From DASQPR01 sp035713725 (GTDB taxonomy: Bacteria; Actinomycetota; Actinomycetes; Mycobacteriales; Micromonosporaceae): a stretch of DNA of 7,415 bases. Positions 1-5,112 of this stretch are shown here, in pieces. The stretch lies in the NCBI GenBank assembly GCA_035713725.1, contig DASTMZ010000206.1, positions 1 to 7,415 on the forward strand, in the 5' to 3' direction. Position 1 is the first letter of the stretch; every line of letters begins with the position of its first letter. The position numbers were made by a program, and so were the translations under genes. The notes below the pieces were generated by a model. That model had not been told where the DNA came from. It did no database searches and saw only the letters and a program-made list of their open reading frames with translations.

Positions 1-103
1 GACCGGTAATCGATCCGGCCGGCAGGTGGGCGGTGACGCCCGCGAGCACCAGCCGGCCGCCGCGCTTGACGACGAGGTCGTCAATGGCGATGGCGACGTC
101 CAT
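1..103 (-). CDS. ABC transporter ATP-binding protein, N-terminal fragment (runs off left edge)
   Basis: Only the first 34 codons are visible, beginning at the ATG at 103-101 and read leftwards. They give MDVAIAIDDLVVKRGG followed by RLVLAGVTAHLPAGSITG. This is the usual opening of an ABC ATPase: a first beta strand (AIDDLVVKRGGR), the 'vL.gVt..lp.Gsi.g' segment, and the glycine that leads into the Walker A loop, which would fall just beyond the window. The start is well supported by an AAGGAG Shine-Dalgarno 7 nt upstream (116-111). Walker A, the signature motif and Walker B are outside the window, so family membership rests on the N-terminal pattern only. The substrate and direction of transport cannot be told; the layout fits a drug-export type (ATPase plus separate permease), but that is inference. 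It is transcribed away from hisI and the palindrome at 150-187 lies in its 5' region, so repressor control is likely. Confidence 0.8.
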   Translation of the reverse strand, partial: MDVAIAIDDLVVKRGGRLVLAGVTAHLPAGSITG

Positions 104-110
104 GGTCGTT

Positions 111-116
111 CTCCTT
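111..116 (-). promoter_or_regulatory. Ribosome binding site of the ABC transporter gene
   Basis: Read on the minus strand this is AAGGAG, with 7 nt to the ATG at 103. It is the strongest Shine-Dalgarno of any start in the window and fixes the start of the left-hand gene. Confidence 0.8.
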
Positions 117-143
117 GTCGACGGAGGGTGTGACATCCTGCTT

Positions 144-187
144 TTGAGTTAATTCATCATCCGTTGAACTCAACGCTAGATGAATTA
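144..187. promoter_or_regulatory. Interrupted palindrome, probable repressor operator
   Basis: The sequence is symmetric about position 168.5. The outer arms are TAATTCATC (150-158) and GATGAATTA (179-187), exact reverse complements of 9 bp. The inner arms are CGTTGA (162-167) and TCAACG (170-175), separated by AC. A second, overlapping symmetry pairs TTGAGTT (144-150) with AACTCAA (167-173), and TGAGTTAATTCA (145-156) is itself a palindrome with one mismatched pair. The block is far more AT-rich than its surroundings. It lies 41-84 bp upstream of the minus-strand ABC gene and about 150 bp upstream of hisI. TTGA/TCAA half-sites resemble targets of MarR-type dimeric regulators, but the regulator's identity is inference. 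A minus-strand -35-like TTGAGT (173-168) falls inside the inner palindrome, though I see no convincing -10. Confidence 0.6.
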
Positions 188-325
188 GGCGGACGTCGTC
201 AAGCGACGTGGCACAGCGCTGAGATCCGACGGAGATCGCGATCGGCGACGACCCGGCTGACGACGTCGCCCGGACCGGGACGAGACGAGCGCGTACCCGG
301 TTCGGCGGCGTACCGCGCGGTGCGG

Positions 326-331
326 GAGAAT
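326..331 (+). promoter_or_regulatory. Possible -10 element of hisI (leaderless type)
   Basis: GAGAAT lies 7 nt before the GTG start of hisI at 339. It matches the actinobacterial -10 pattern at the second A and the final T, and its position would put the transcript's 5' end at or next to the GTG. No good -35 is visible. The same bases also form a possible Shine-Dalgarno, GGGAG (324-328), 10 nt from the start, so the two readings compete. Confidence 0.3.
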
Positions 332-338
332 CAGGCGC

Positions 339-737
339 GTGTCCGCACCGCTGTCCACCGGTCTTGATCCACGCATCGCCGCGCGCCTGAAGCGGGACGC
401 GCACGGCCTCGTCGCCGCCGTCGTGCAGCAATACGACACCGGGGACGTGCTCATGCTGGCGTGGATGAACGACGCGGCACTCGCGCGTACGTTGTCGACC
501 GGCGAGGCGACCTACTGGTCGAGGAGCCGCGAGGCGCTGTGGGTGAAGGGCGAGACGTCCGGCCACCGGCAGGCGGTGCGGTCGGTCGCCCTCGACTGCG
601 ACGGCGACGCGCTGCTCGTCCGCGTCGACCAGACCGGTCCGGCCTGCCACACCGGCGCGCCGACGTGCTTCGGCGACATGCTGCTAACGGAGCCGCCGGC
701 GGCGGTGGACGCGTCAAGGGAGGCAGGCACGCCATGA
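339..737 (+). CDS. hisI: Phosphoribosyl-AMP cyclohydrolase
   Basis: This 132-residue cytoplasmic enzyme opens the purine ring of phosphoribosyl-AMP, the third step of histidine synthesis. The family signatures appear in order: VLMLAWMN (37-44), ATYWSRSR (57-64), LWVKGETSGH (67-76), DCDGDALLV (86-94) and GPACHTGAPTCF (100-111). The zinc ligands expected for the family are present as Cys87, Cys103 and Cys110, and Asp86, Asp88 and Asp90 form the metal-binding DxDxD cluster. The length is typical of the single-domain cyclohydrolase; no HisE pyrophosphohydrolase domain is fused. The start is the GTG at 339, preceded by GGGAG and by a -10-like GAGAAT. The stop overlaps the trpE start as ATGA, which suggests translational coupling. 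In many actinobacteria hisF lies directly upstream, but here the upstream neighbour is a divergent ABC transporter gene. Confidence 0.96.
   Translation: MSAPLSTGLDPRIAARLKRDAHGLVAAVVQQYDTGDVLMLAWMNDAALARTLSTGEATYWSRSREALWVKGETSGHRQAVRSVALDCDGDALLVRVDQTGPACHTGAPTCFGDMLLTEPPAAVDASREAGTP
716..723 (+). promoter_or_regulatory. Ribosome binding site of trpE
   Basis: AAGGGAGG lies inside the end of hisI, 10 nt before the trpE ATG at 734. It decides the trpE start against in-frame upstream codons and indicates that trpE can recruit ribosomes itself as well as through coupling to hisI. Confidence 0.7.
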
Positions 738-2266
738 CCTACGGCGTCGTGACACCCGACGAGGCGACATTCCGTCGGCTCGCCAGCGGTCACCGAGTGG
801 TACCCGTGACGCGGCGCCTGCTCGCCGACGGCGAGACTCCGGTCGGCGTCTACCGCAAGCTCGCCGGCGGCCCCGGCAGTTTCCTGTTGGAGTCCGCCGA
901 GCAAGGCGCGGCCGCCGCCGGTACGGCATGGTCGCGGTACTCCTTCGTGGGCGTACGCAGCCTCGCGACGCTGACCAGTGCCGACGGCACAGCGGTGTGG
1001 CTCGGGACGCCGCCACCCGGACTACCGACCGAAGGCGACGCGGTCGAGGTGCTGCGCGAGACGGTCGCCGCGCTCGCGTCGTCCGCACAGCCGGAAACCG
1101 GCGAGGATCTCCCGCCGCTTACCGGTGGCCTGGTCGGGTTCCTCGCGTACGACATCGTGCGGCGCTTCGAGCGGCTGCCGCGATTGGCTGTCGACGACTT
1201 GCACGTGCCCGACCTCGCCATGATGCTCGCCACCGACCTCGTCGTGCTGGACCACTTCACTGGCACCGCTCTGCTAGTCGCGAACGTGATCGTCACACCG
1301 GGCGCCGACGATGCGGACCACGTCGCCGCGTACCACCAAGCGATCGGCCGGCTCGACGCAATGACGACGGCACTCGCGCGACCAACGCCCCCGATGGTGT
1401 CCACCGTGGACGTACGCCCGGCCGGCCGCAACCAATCGCGTACCCCGGAAGGCTTGCACCGTAAGGCCGTCGAGCAGGCGAAGGAGGCGATTCGCGACGG
1501 CGAGTGCTTCCAGATCGTGGTGTCCCAACGGTTCGAGCGCGCGACCGAGGCCGATCCGCTGGACATCTATCGCGTGTTGCGCATGACGAACCCGAGTCCA
1601 TACATGTATCTGCTTCGGTTCGACGGCTTCGACGTGGTCGGTTCGTCGCCGGAGGCGCACCTGAAGGTGACCGGTCGCCGTGCGTTGTTGCACCCGATCG
1701 CGGGCACCCGCTGGCGCGGCGCGACGCCGAAGGAGGACGCGGCGCTCGCCGCGGAGTTGCTCGCCGACCCGAAGGAACGCGCCGAGCACGTCATGCTCGT
1801 CGACCTCGGACGCAACGATCTCGGCCGAGTGTGCCGACCGGGCAGCGTCGAGGTCCCGGAGTTCGCCACCATCGAGCGCTACAGCCACGTCATGCACATC
1901 GTGTCGACGGTCGTCGGAGAGCTGACGCCGGATCGTACGCCGTTCGACGCCCTGGTCGCGACGTTCCCGGCCGGCACGCTGTCCGGCGCGCCGAAGGTGC
2001 GCGCGATGGAGATCATCGAAGAGCTCGAGCCGACGCGTCGCGGCCTCTACGGCGGCATCGTTGGCTACTTCGGCTTCGGCGGCGACCTCGACACCGCGAT
2101 CGCGATCCGGACCGCGCTGCTGCGCGGGGGCGTCGCCCACGTACAGGCCGGTGGCGGTGTGGTGGCGGATTCCGATCCGGCCGCCGAGGAGCAGGAGACG
2201 GTGAACAAAGCCGCTGCCGTGCTCGCCGCGATCGCCACCGCGGAAACGTTGCGGCCGGCGCGATGA
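734..2266 (+). CDS. trpE: Anthranilate synthase component I
   Basis: This 510-residue chorismate-binding subunit makes anthranilate from chorismate, using ammonia supplied by a glutaminase subunit (TrpG, not in the window). It is the first committed step of tryptophan synthesis. The N-terminal region carries LLESAE (51-56), whose Ser54 belongs to the tryptophan feedback site, and NPSPYMY (286-292) forms the other side of that site, so feedback inhibition looks intact. The catalytic domain has HPIAGTRWRG from 320, AEHVMLVDLGRNDLGRV (350-366), FPAGTLSGAPK (411-421) and QAGGGVVADS (471-480). These features favour TrpE over PabB or isochorismate synthase. The ATG at 734 overlaps the hisI stop and follows AAGGGAGG (716-723) at good spacing; the frame is open further upstream, but only as hisI shadow. 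The stop overlaps the next start as ATGA. No Trp-codon leader peptide or attenuator is present, since hisI occupies the space. Confidence 0.97.
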   Translation: MTYGVVTPDEATFRRLASGHRVVPVTRRLLADGETPVGVYRKLAGGPGSFLLESAEQGAAAAGTAWSRYSFVGVRSLATLTSADGTAVWLGTPPPGLPTEGDAVEVLRETVAALASSAQPETGEDLPPLTGGLVGFLAYDIVRRFERLPRLAVDDLHVPDLAMMLATDLVVLDHFTGTALLVANVIVTPGADDADHVAAYHQAIGRLDAMTTALARPTPPMVSTVDVRPAGRNQSRTPEGLHRKAVEQAKEAIRDGECFQIVVSQRFERATEADPLDIYRVLRMTNPSPYMYLLRFDGFDVVGSSPEAHLKVTGRRALLHPIAGTRWRGATPKEDAALAAELLADPKERAEHVMLVDLGRNDLGRVCRPGSVEVPEFATIERYSHVMHIVSTVVGELTPDRTPFDALVATFPAGTLSGAPKVRAMEIIEELEPTRRGLYGGIVGYFGFGGDLDTAIAIRTALLRGGVAHVQAGGGVVADSDPAAEEQETVNKAAAVLAAIATAETLRPAR

Positions 2267-2958
2267 CCGGCACGCAACCGCCGCCTGGCGCCCAGCCCGC
2301 CTTCACCATGGCCACCAAGGACGACATCGCCGGCCGGGCCGCCCGACGCGGGTTGGCCACGGCGGTCGTGACGTGCCTCGCCGGTGCCGGGCTCGCGTTG
2401 CTCGCGGTGACCCGGACCTGGGCGACGTCGGTGCAGCGGCAGGCCGCACCGTTGCCGGACAAGCTCGTCGACCACACCGGCGCGTCGCTGATCGGCTGGC
2501 TCCCCGCGCTCGCGCTGGTCGGCCTGGCCGGGGCCGGCGCGCTGCTGGCCACTCGGGCGCACTGGCGTCGCGCAACCGGTGTCCTGGTGCTGCTCGTCGG
2601 TCTCGGTGTGGTGGCGGGCGCGGTCGACGGACTTCGGATCGCGGCCGGCGCCTGGCCGGTATTTGTGGGCGTCGGCGGTCTCGCCATCGCTTGGGCCGGC
2701 CTCGCGGCGGTGCAGTCCGGCGCGACGTGGCCGGCGATGGGTAGCCGATACGAACGGCCGGCGGCCCCGACGCCTGCCGAGGGCGCTACGAGCGAGTGCG
2801 GCGCAGCCGAGGGCGGGCAAACCGAGGGCGTCCCGAGTGCGGACCCGGCAGCGACCGACGGAGCGTTGGACGCGACGGCCGCAGGAGTCCGGCGTACCCC
2901 CGCGTCGATGTGGGACGACCTGGATCGCGGCGTCGATCCGACCGGCCACGGCGACTGA
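2263..2958 (+). CDS. Trp biosynthesis-associated membrane protein (TIGR02234-type)
   Basis: This 231-residue protein has four predicted membrane segments: about 31-50, 76-97, 104-123 and 131-150. The loop after the first contains RTWATSV, similar to the R-x-W motif of the family. After the fourth helix comes WPAMGSRYER (156-165), then a long Ala/Pro/Glu/Gly-rich, probably disordered tail, ending in MWDDLDRGVDPT (216-227). This combination, directly behind trpE, matches the actinobacterial family known only as a Trp-region conserved membrane protein. Its biochemical role is unknown to me; a role in indole or tryptophan handling is guesswork from context. The ATG at 2263 overlaps the trpE stop as ATGA, which fixes it as the likely start despite no clear Shine-Dalgarno; Met16 (2308) is the alternative. 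The 'HGxxPAAW'-type small membrane protein that follows this gene in some actinobacteria is absent here. Confidence 0.88.
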   Translation: MTGTQPPPGAQPAFTMATKDDIAGRAARRGLATAVVTCLAGAGLALLAVTRTWATSVQRQAAPLPDKLVDHTGASLIGWLPALALVGLAGAGALLATRAHWRRATGVLVLLVGLGVVAGAVDGLRIAAGAWPVFVGVGGLAIAWAGLAAVQSGATWPAMGSRYERPAAPTPAEGATSECGAAEGGQTEGVPSADPAATDGALDATAAGVRRTPASMWDDLDRGVDPTGHGD

Positions 2959-2975
2959 CCTCGCGCTGGTGACCT

Positions 2976-2995
2976 TGCCGGGTTGCCGCCCGGCA
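2976..2995 (+). terminator. GC hairpin, possible terminator
   Basis: TGCCGGG (2976-2982) and CCCGGCA (2989-2995) are perfect reverse complements separated by a 6-nt loop, beginning 18 nt after the stop of the membrane protein gene. No T-run follows, so it would be a U-tail-less hairpin of the kind proposed as terminators in high-GC bacteria, or a 3'-end stabiliser. Its position fits the end of the hisI-trpE unit. The TTG at 2983, a possible upstream start of the next gene, lies in its loop. Confidence 0.45.
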
Positions 2996-2997
2996 CC

Positions 2998-3003
2998 CAG
3001 ACT
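2998..3003 (+). promoter_or_regulatory. Possible -10 element of the methyltransferase gene
   Basis: CAGACT ends 6 nt before the GTG at 3010 and fits the NANNNT pattern at leaderless distance. It lies just after the hairpin at 2976-2995. No Shine-Dalgarno is visible before the GTG, which makes a leaderless start more plausible. There is no recognisable -35. Confidence 0.3.
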
Positions 3004-3009
3004 GTCCGG

Positions 3010-3771
3010 GTGACGTCGATCTATGACGCGGCGCTCGGCTACGAGATCGCGTTCAGCTACCGCGATGTGCCGGCCGAAGTCGATGCGTTGGTCCGCCTGA
3101 CCGGTCGCGAACCCGCGTCGGTGCTCGAGATCTGTGCGGGGCCGGCCGAGCACGCGGTGGAGTGCGCGCGGCGGGGATGGCGCGCGACCGCGGTCGACCA
3201 GTCGCCGTCGATGCTTGATCGCGCCCGCGAGAACGCCGCGTCGGCCGGTGTCACAGTCGAACTGATCCGGGCCGACATGCGTGACTTCATGCTGGCCGAG
3301 CCGGTCGACCTCGCGTTCTGCATGATCAGCTCGATCTCGTACGTTCTCACCCTGGACGACATGATCACGCATCTGTCGACGGTGCGGCGCGCGCTCGGGC
3401 CGGACGGTTGCTACGTCATCGAGGGCAGCCACCCGACCGAGCAGTTCGGCGCGAAGGCCACGCAGACGACATGGACCTGCACGCGCGACGGCATCTCCTC
3501 GACGCTGTCGTGGGGCGAGGACACCGACGTCATCGATCCGGTCACTCAGATCACCCAGCTGCATGTGACGGTCGCGACGTCCGGACCCGGCGGCGAGCAC
3601 TCGGTGACGAGTATTGAGCCGGACCGCTTTTGGACGCGCGACGAGATGCACGCCGCGGCGCGGCTTGCCGGCATGCGTGTGGACGGCGAATACGGCGATT
3701 TCTCCGGCGACGTCGGGCTCGCCGACCCGAGCGCCTGGCGGATGATCCACGTGCTGCGGCCGAGCCCGTGA
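3010..3771 (+). CDS. Class I SAM-dependent methyltransferase
   Basis: With the GTG at 3010 as start the protein has 253 residues. It shows a Rossmann-type methyltransferase core: motif I VLEICAGPAEHAVECA (38-53), a variant of the usual LELGCGxG; the acidic residue ending strand 2 in AVDQSPSML (61-69, Asp63 expected to hold the SAM ribose); the strand 3 region IRADMRDF (86-93, Asp89 near the adenine); and strand 4 VDLAFCMISSISYV. The substrate cannot be told. An N-terminal segment rich in Tyr (SIYDAALGYEIAFSY) probably caps the active site. A TTG at 2983 would add nine residues but lies in the loop of a hairpin, so GTG is preferred. The stop overlaps the next gene's GTG (GTGA), so the two proteins are probably made together. 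It has no obvious connection to tryptophan synthesis. Confidence 0.88.
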   Translation: MTSIYDAALGYEIAFSYRDVPAEVDALVRLTGREPASVLEICAGPAEHAVECARRGWRATAVDQSPSMLDRARENAASAGVTVELIRADMRDFMLAEPVDLAFCMISSISYVLTLDDMITHLSTVRRALGPDGCYVIEGSHPTEQFGAKATQTTWTCTRDGISSTLSWGEDTDVIDPVTQITQLHVTVATSGPGGEHSVTSIEPDRFWTRDEMHAAARLAGMRVDGEYGDFSGDVGLADPSAWRMIHVLRPSP

Positions 3772-4973
3772 CCGCGCGGCTGACCTGGCGCGACGTGTGT
3801 GCCCGGCGGCTCACGCGGCACGGCCTCGCGCCGCGGTTCGATGCCGAGTCCACAAGCGTCGCCGACGTCGCGGCCGCGATCTGTGGCGTGCACGCACAGG
3901 TGCCGTCCGCCGCCGAGATGTCCGTCGCGGTGCGGCTTCCAGAAGTGGCGGGTACGGACGTGAAGCGCGCGCTGTGGACGGAGCGGAGCGTGGTCAAGAC
4001 GTACGGGCCGCGCGGCACCGTACATCTGCTGCCGGCGCGTGACCTGCCGATGTGGATCGGCGCGCTCGGCGCGATCCCGGCACCGCCAACGTCGCTGCCC
4101 GAGTCGGCCCGGCTCACGCCGCGGCAGTGCGACGAGGTCGTGGACGCGATCGCGGCCGCGTTGTCCGGTGCGGAGCTCACCATCGACGAGCTCGACAAGG
4201 CGGTGGTCAACGCCACCGGCCGGTGGGCGGCCGATCCGGTGGTGCCGGCGTTCGGGGACTGGTGGCCGCGATGGCGACAGGCACTCGTCATCGCCGCACG
4301 GCGTGGCGTGCTGTGCTTCGGCCCGACGCGCGGGCGCCGGGTGACGTACACCGAGCCGGCCACGTGGATCGCCGGGTTCCGTCCGGACGACGCCCCGACC
4401 GCCGCAGCCGAGCTCGTACGGCGTTATCTCCACACGTACGGGCCGGCCTCGCCGTACGACTTCGCGCAGTGGTTCGGAGCGCCGCGTGCCTGGGCGGTGG
4501 ATGTGTTCAAGTCGATCGAAGCGGAGCTGACGCGTGCCGAGATCGTCGAGATTCCGGACGACCCCGACGTCGCTGCGCTTCCCGTCGAGTCGGGCGCCGG
4601 CCCGTCCTGGATCATCGCGGGCGACACCGACGTACCGGAGCTGGACGGCGCCGTACGGCTGCTGCCCTACTTCGACGCGTACGGCATCGGATGCCAGCCG
4701 CGGCGGCTCCTGTTTCCGGGTCCGGCCCAGCACCGTGCGCTGCACCGGGGCTTGGCCGGCGTACGCCCGCTACTGCTCGTCGAGGGTACGGTCGCCGGCA
4801 TCTGGCATCACCGCGTGGCGCGGCGCCGGATCACGGTGACCGTGGAGCTGTTCGGCCGCCTGAACCTGCGGCACCGCCACGAGCTCGAGGACGAGGTGAC
4901 GCGCATCGGAGCGACGCTGCGCGGCGAGACGGAGCTGACCTACGGCACGGTGGCGGTCGGGCCACACCATTAA
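3768..4973 (+). CDS. Winged-helix DNA-binding domain protein, HTH_42 (AlkZ/YcaQ-like) superfamily
   Basis: This 401-residue protein matches the HTH_42 superfamily, which includes the DNA glycosylases AlkZ and YcaQ (AlkX). Visible landmarks are AAAICGVHAQVPSAAEMSV (35-53), GPRGTVHLLPARDL (80-93), the winged-helix region around WWPRWRQALVIAARRGVLCF and GPTRGRRVTYTEP, ELVRRYLHTYGPASPYDFAQWFG, and the C-terminal LLPYFDAYGIG (298-308) leading into a beta-rich end. In AlkZ the catalytic motif is Gln-x-Gln and in YcaQ it is Gln-x-Asp; here the corresponding place reads His42-Ala43-Gln44. Glycosylase activity, perhaps on alkylated or crosslinked bases, is therefore possible but unproven; many members have no known function. 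The GTG start overlaps the methyltransferase stop and has no Shine-Dalgarno of its own, which indicates coupling. The stop is TAA at 4971-4973, followed by a 138-bp gap before the J-domain gene. Confidence 0.88.
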   Translation: MTARLTWRDVCARRLTRHGLAPRFDAESTSVADVAAAICGVHAQVPSAAEMSVAVRLPEVAGTDVKRALWTERSVVKTYGPRGTVHLLPARDLPMWIGALGAIPAPPTSLPESARLTPRQCDEVVDAIAAALSGAELTIDELDKAVVNATGRWAADPVVPAFGDWWPRWRQALVIAARRGVLCFGPTRGRRVTYTEPATWIAGFRPDDAPTAAAELVRRYLHTYGPASPYDFAQWFGAPRAWAVDVFKSIEAELTRAEIVEIPDDPDVAALPVESGAGPSWIIAGDTDVPELDGAVRLLPYFDAYGIGCQPRRLLFPGPAQHRALHRGLAGVRPLLLVEGTVAGIWHHRVARRRITVTVELFGRLNLRHRHELEDEVTRIGATLRGETELTYGTVAVGPHH

Positions 4974-4998
4974 TCGCCGCAGCCGTCGCCGGGCACAT

Positions 4999-5032
4999 CA
5001 CTAGTGGCACGACTTGGCGCTACCAGCACTGG
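4999..5032. repeat. Two short palindromes in the intergenic region before the J-domain gene
   Basis: CACTAGTG (4999-5006) is a perfect 8-bp palindrome, and CCAGCACTGG (5023-5032) has 4-bp arms around CA. They lie 24 bp apart, centre to centre within about 25 bp, upstream of the putative start site near 5077. They could be operator half-sites, but short palindromes are common by chance. The rest of 4974-5064 shows nothing else I can support. Confidence 0.2.
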
Positions 5033-5064
5033 CGTGGAGCGTCGGAGAACCGACCGCACCGTGT

Positions 5065-5070
5065 CACGAT
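5065..5070 (+). promoter_or_regulatory. Possible -10 element before the small upstream ORF and J-domain gene
   Basis: CACGAT lies 6 nt before the ATG at 5077 and fits NANNNT. Transcription would begin at or near that ATG, 35 nt upstream of the J-domain start. No convincing -35 is seen about 17-18 nt upstream. Confidence 0.3.
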
Positions 5071-5076
5071 GACGGC

Positions 5077-5112
5077 ATGGCGGCGCACGCGGACCGGGGG
5101 CGACGGCGCTGA
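5077..5112 (+). CDS. Possible 11-codon upstream ORF coupled to the J-domain gene
   Basis: The reading frame encodes MAAHADRGRRR and stops at TGA 5110-5112, overlapping the ATG of the J-domain gene at 5112 as TGATG. A -10-like CACGAT 6 nt upstream would make it a leaderless ORF whose translation delivers ribosomes to the downstream start. It contains no Trp codons, so it is not a tryptophan attenuator peptide. The run of three C-terminal arginine codons (CGA CGG CGC) is notable but too short to prove regulation. Its G-rich part (GGGGG, 5096-5100) could also serve as the Shine-Dalgarno for the J-domain gene at 11 nt spacing. A chance ORF cannot be excluded. Confidence 0.3.
   Translation: MAAHADRGRRR

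Noticed and set aside
164..367. A 67-codon plus-strand ORF in the divergent intergenic region
   Set aside because: It starts inside the palindrome, lacks a Shine-Dalgarno, has no recognisable motif and runs into the start of hisI.
461..733. A 91-codon upstream extension of trpE
   Set aside because: This part of the frame is a shadow of hisI; a strong ribosome binding site and the ATGA overlap place the true start at 734.
2983..3009. TTG at 2983 as the start of the methyltransferase
   Set aside because: It lies in the loop of the 2976-2995 hairpin, has no Shine-Dalgarno, and adds nine residues without family character. The GTG at 3010 is preferred.
2065..3750. A 561-codon open frame on the minus strand
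   Set aside because: It is Arg/Gly/His-rich, has no domain I recognise, and lies opposite three well-supported genes and a gap. Long antisense open frames are common in high-GC DNA.
3546..4745. A 399-codon open frame on the minus strand opposite the methyltransferase and HTH_42 genes
   Set aside because: Its composition is that of an antisense shadow and the plus-strand genes have clear motifs.
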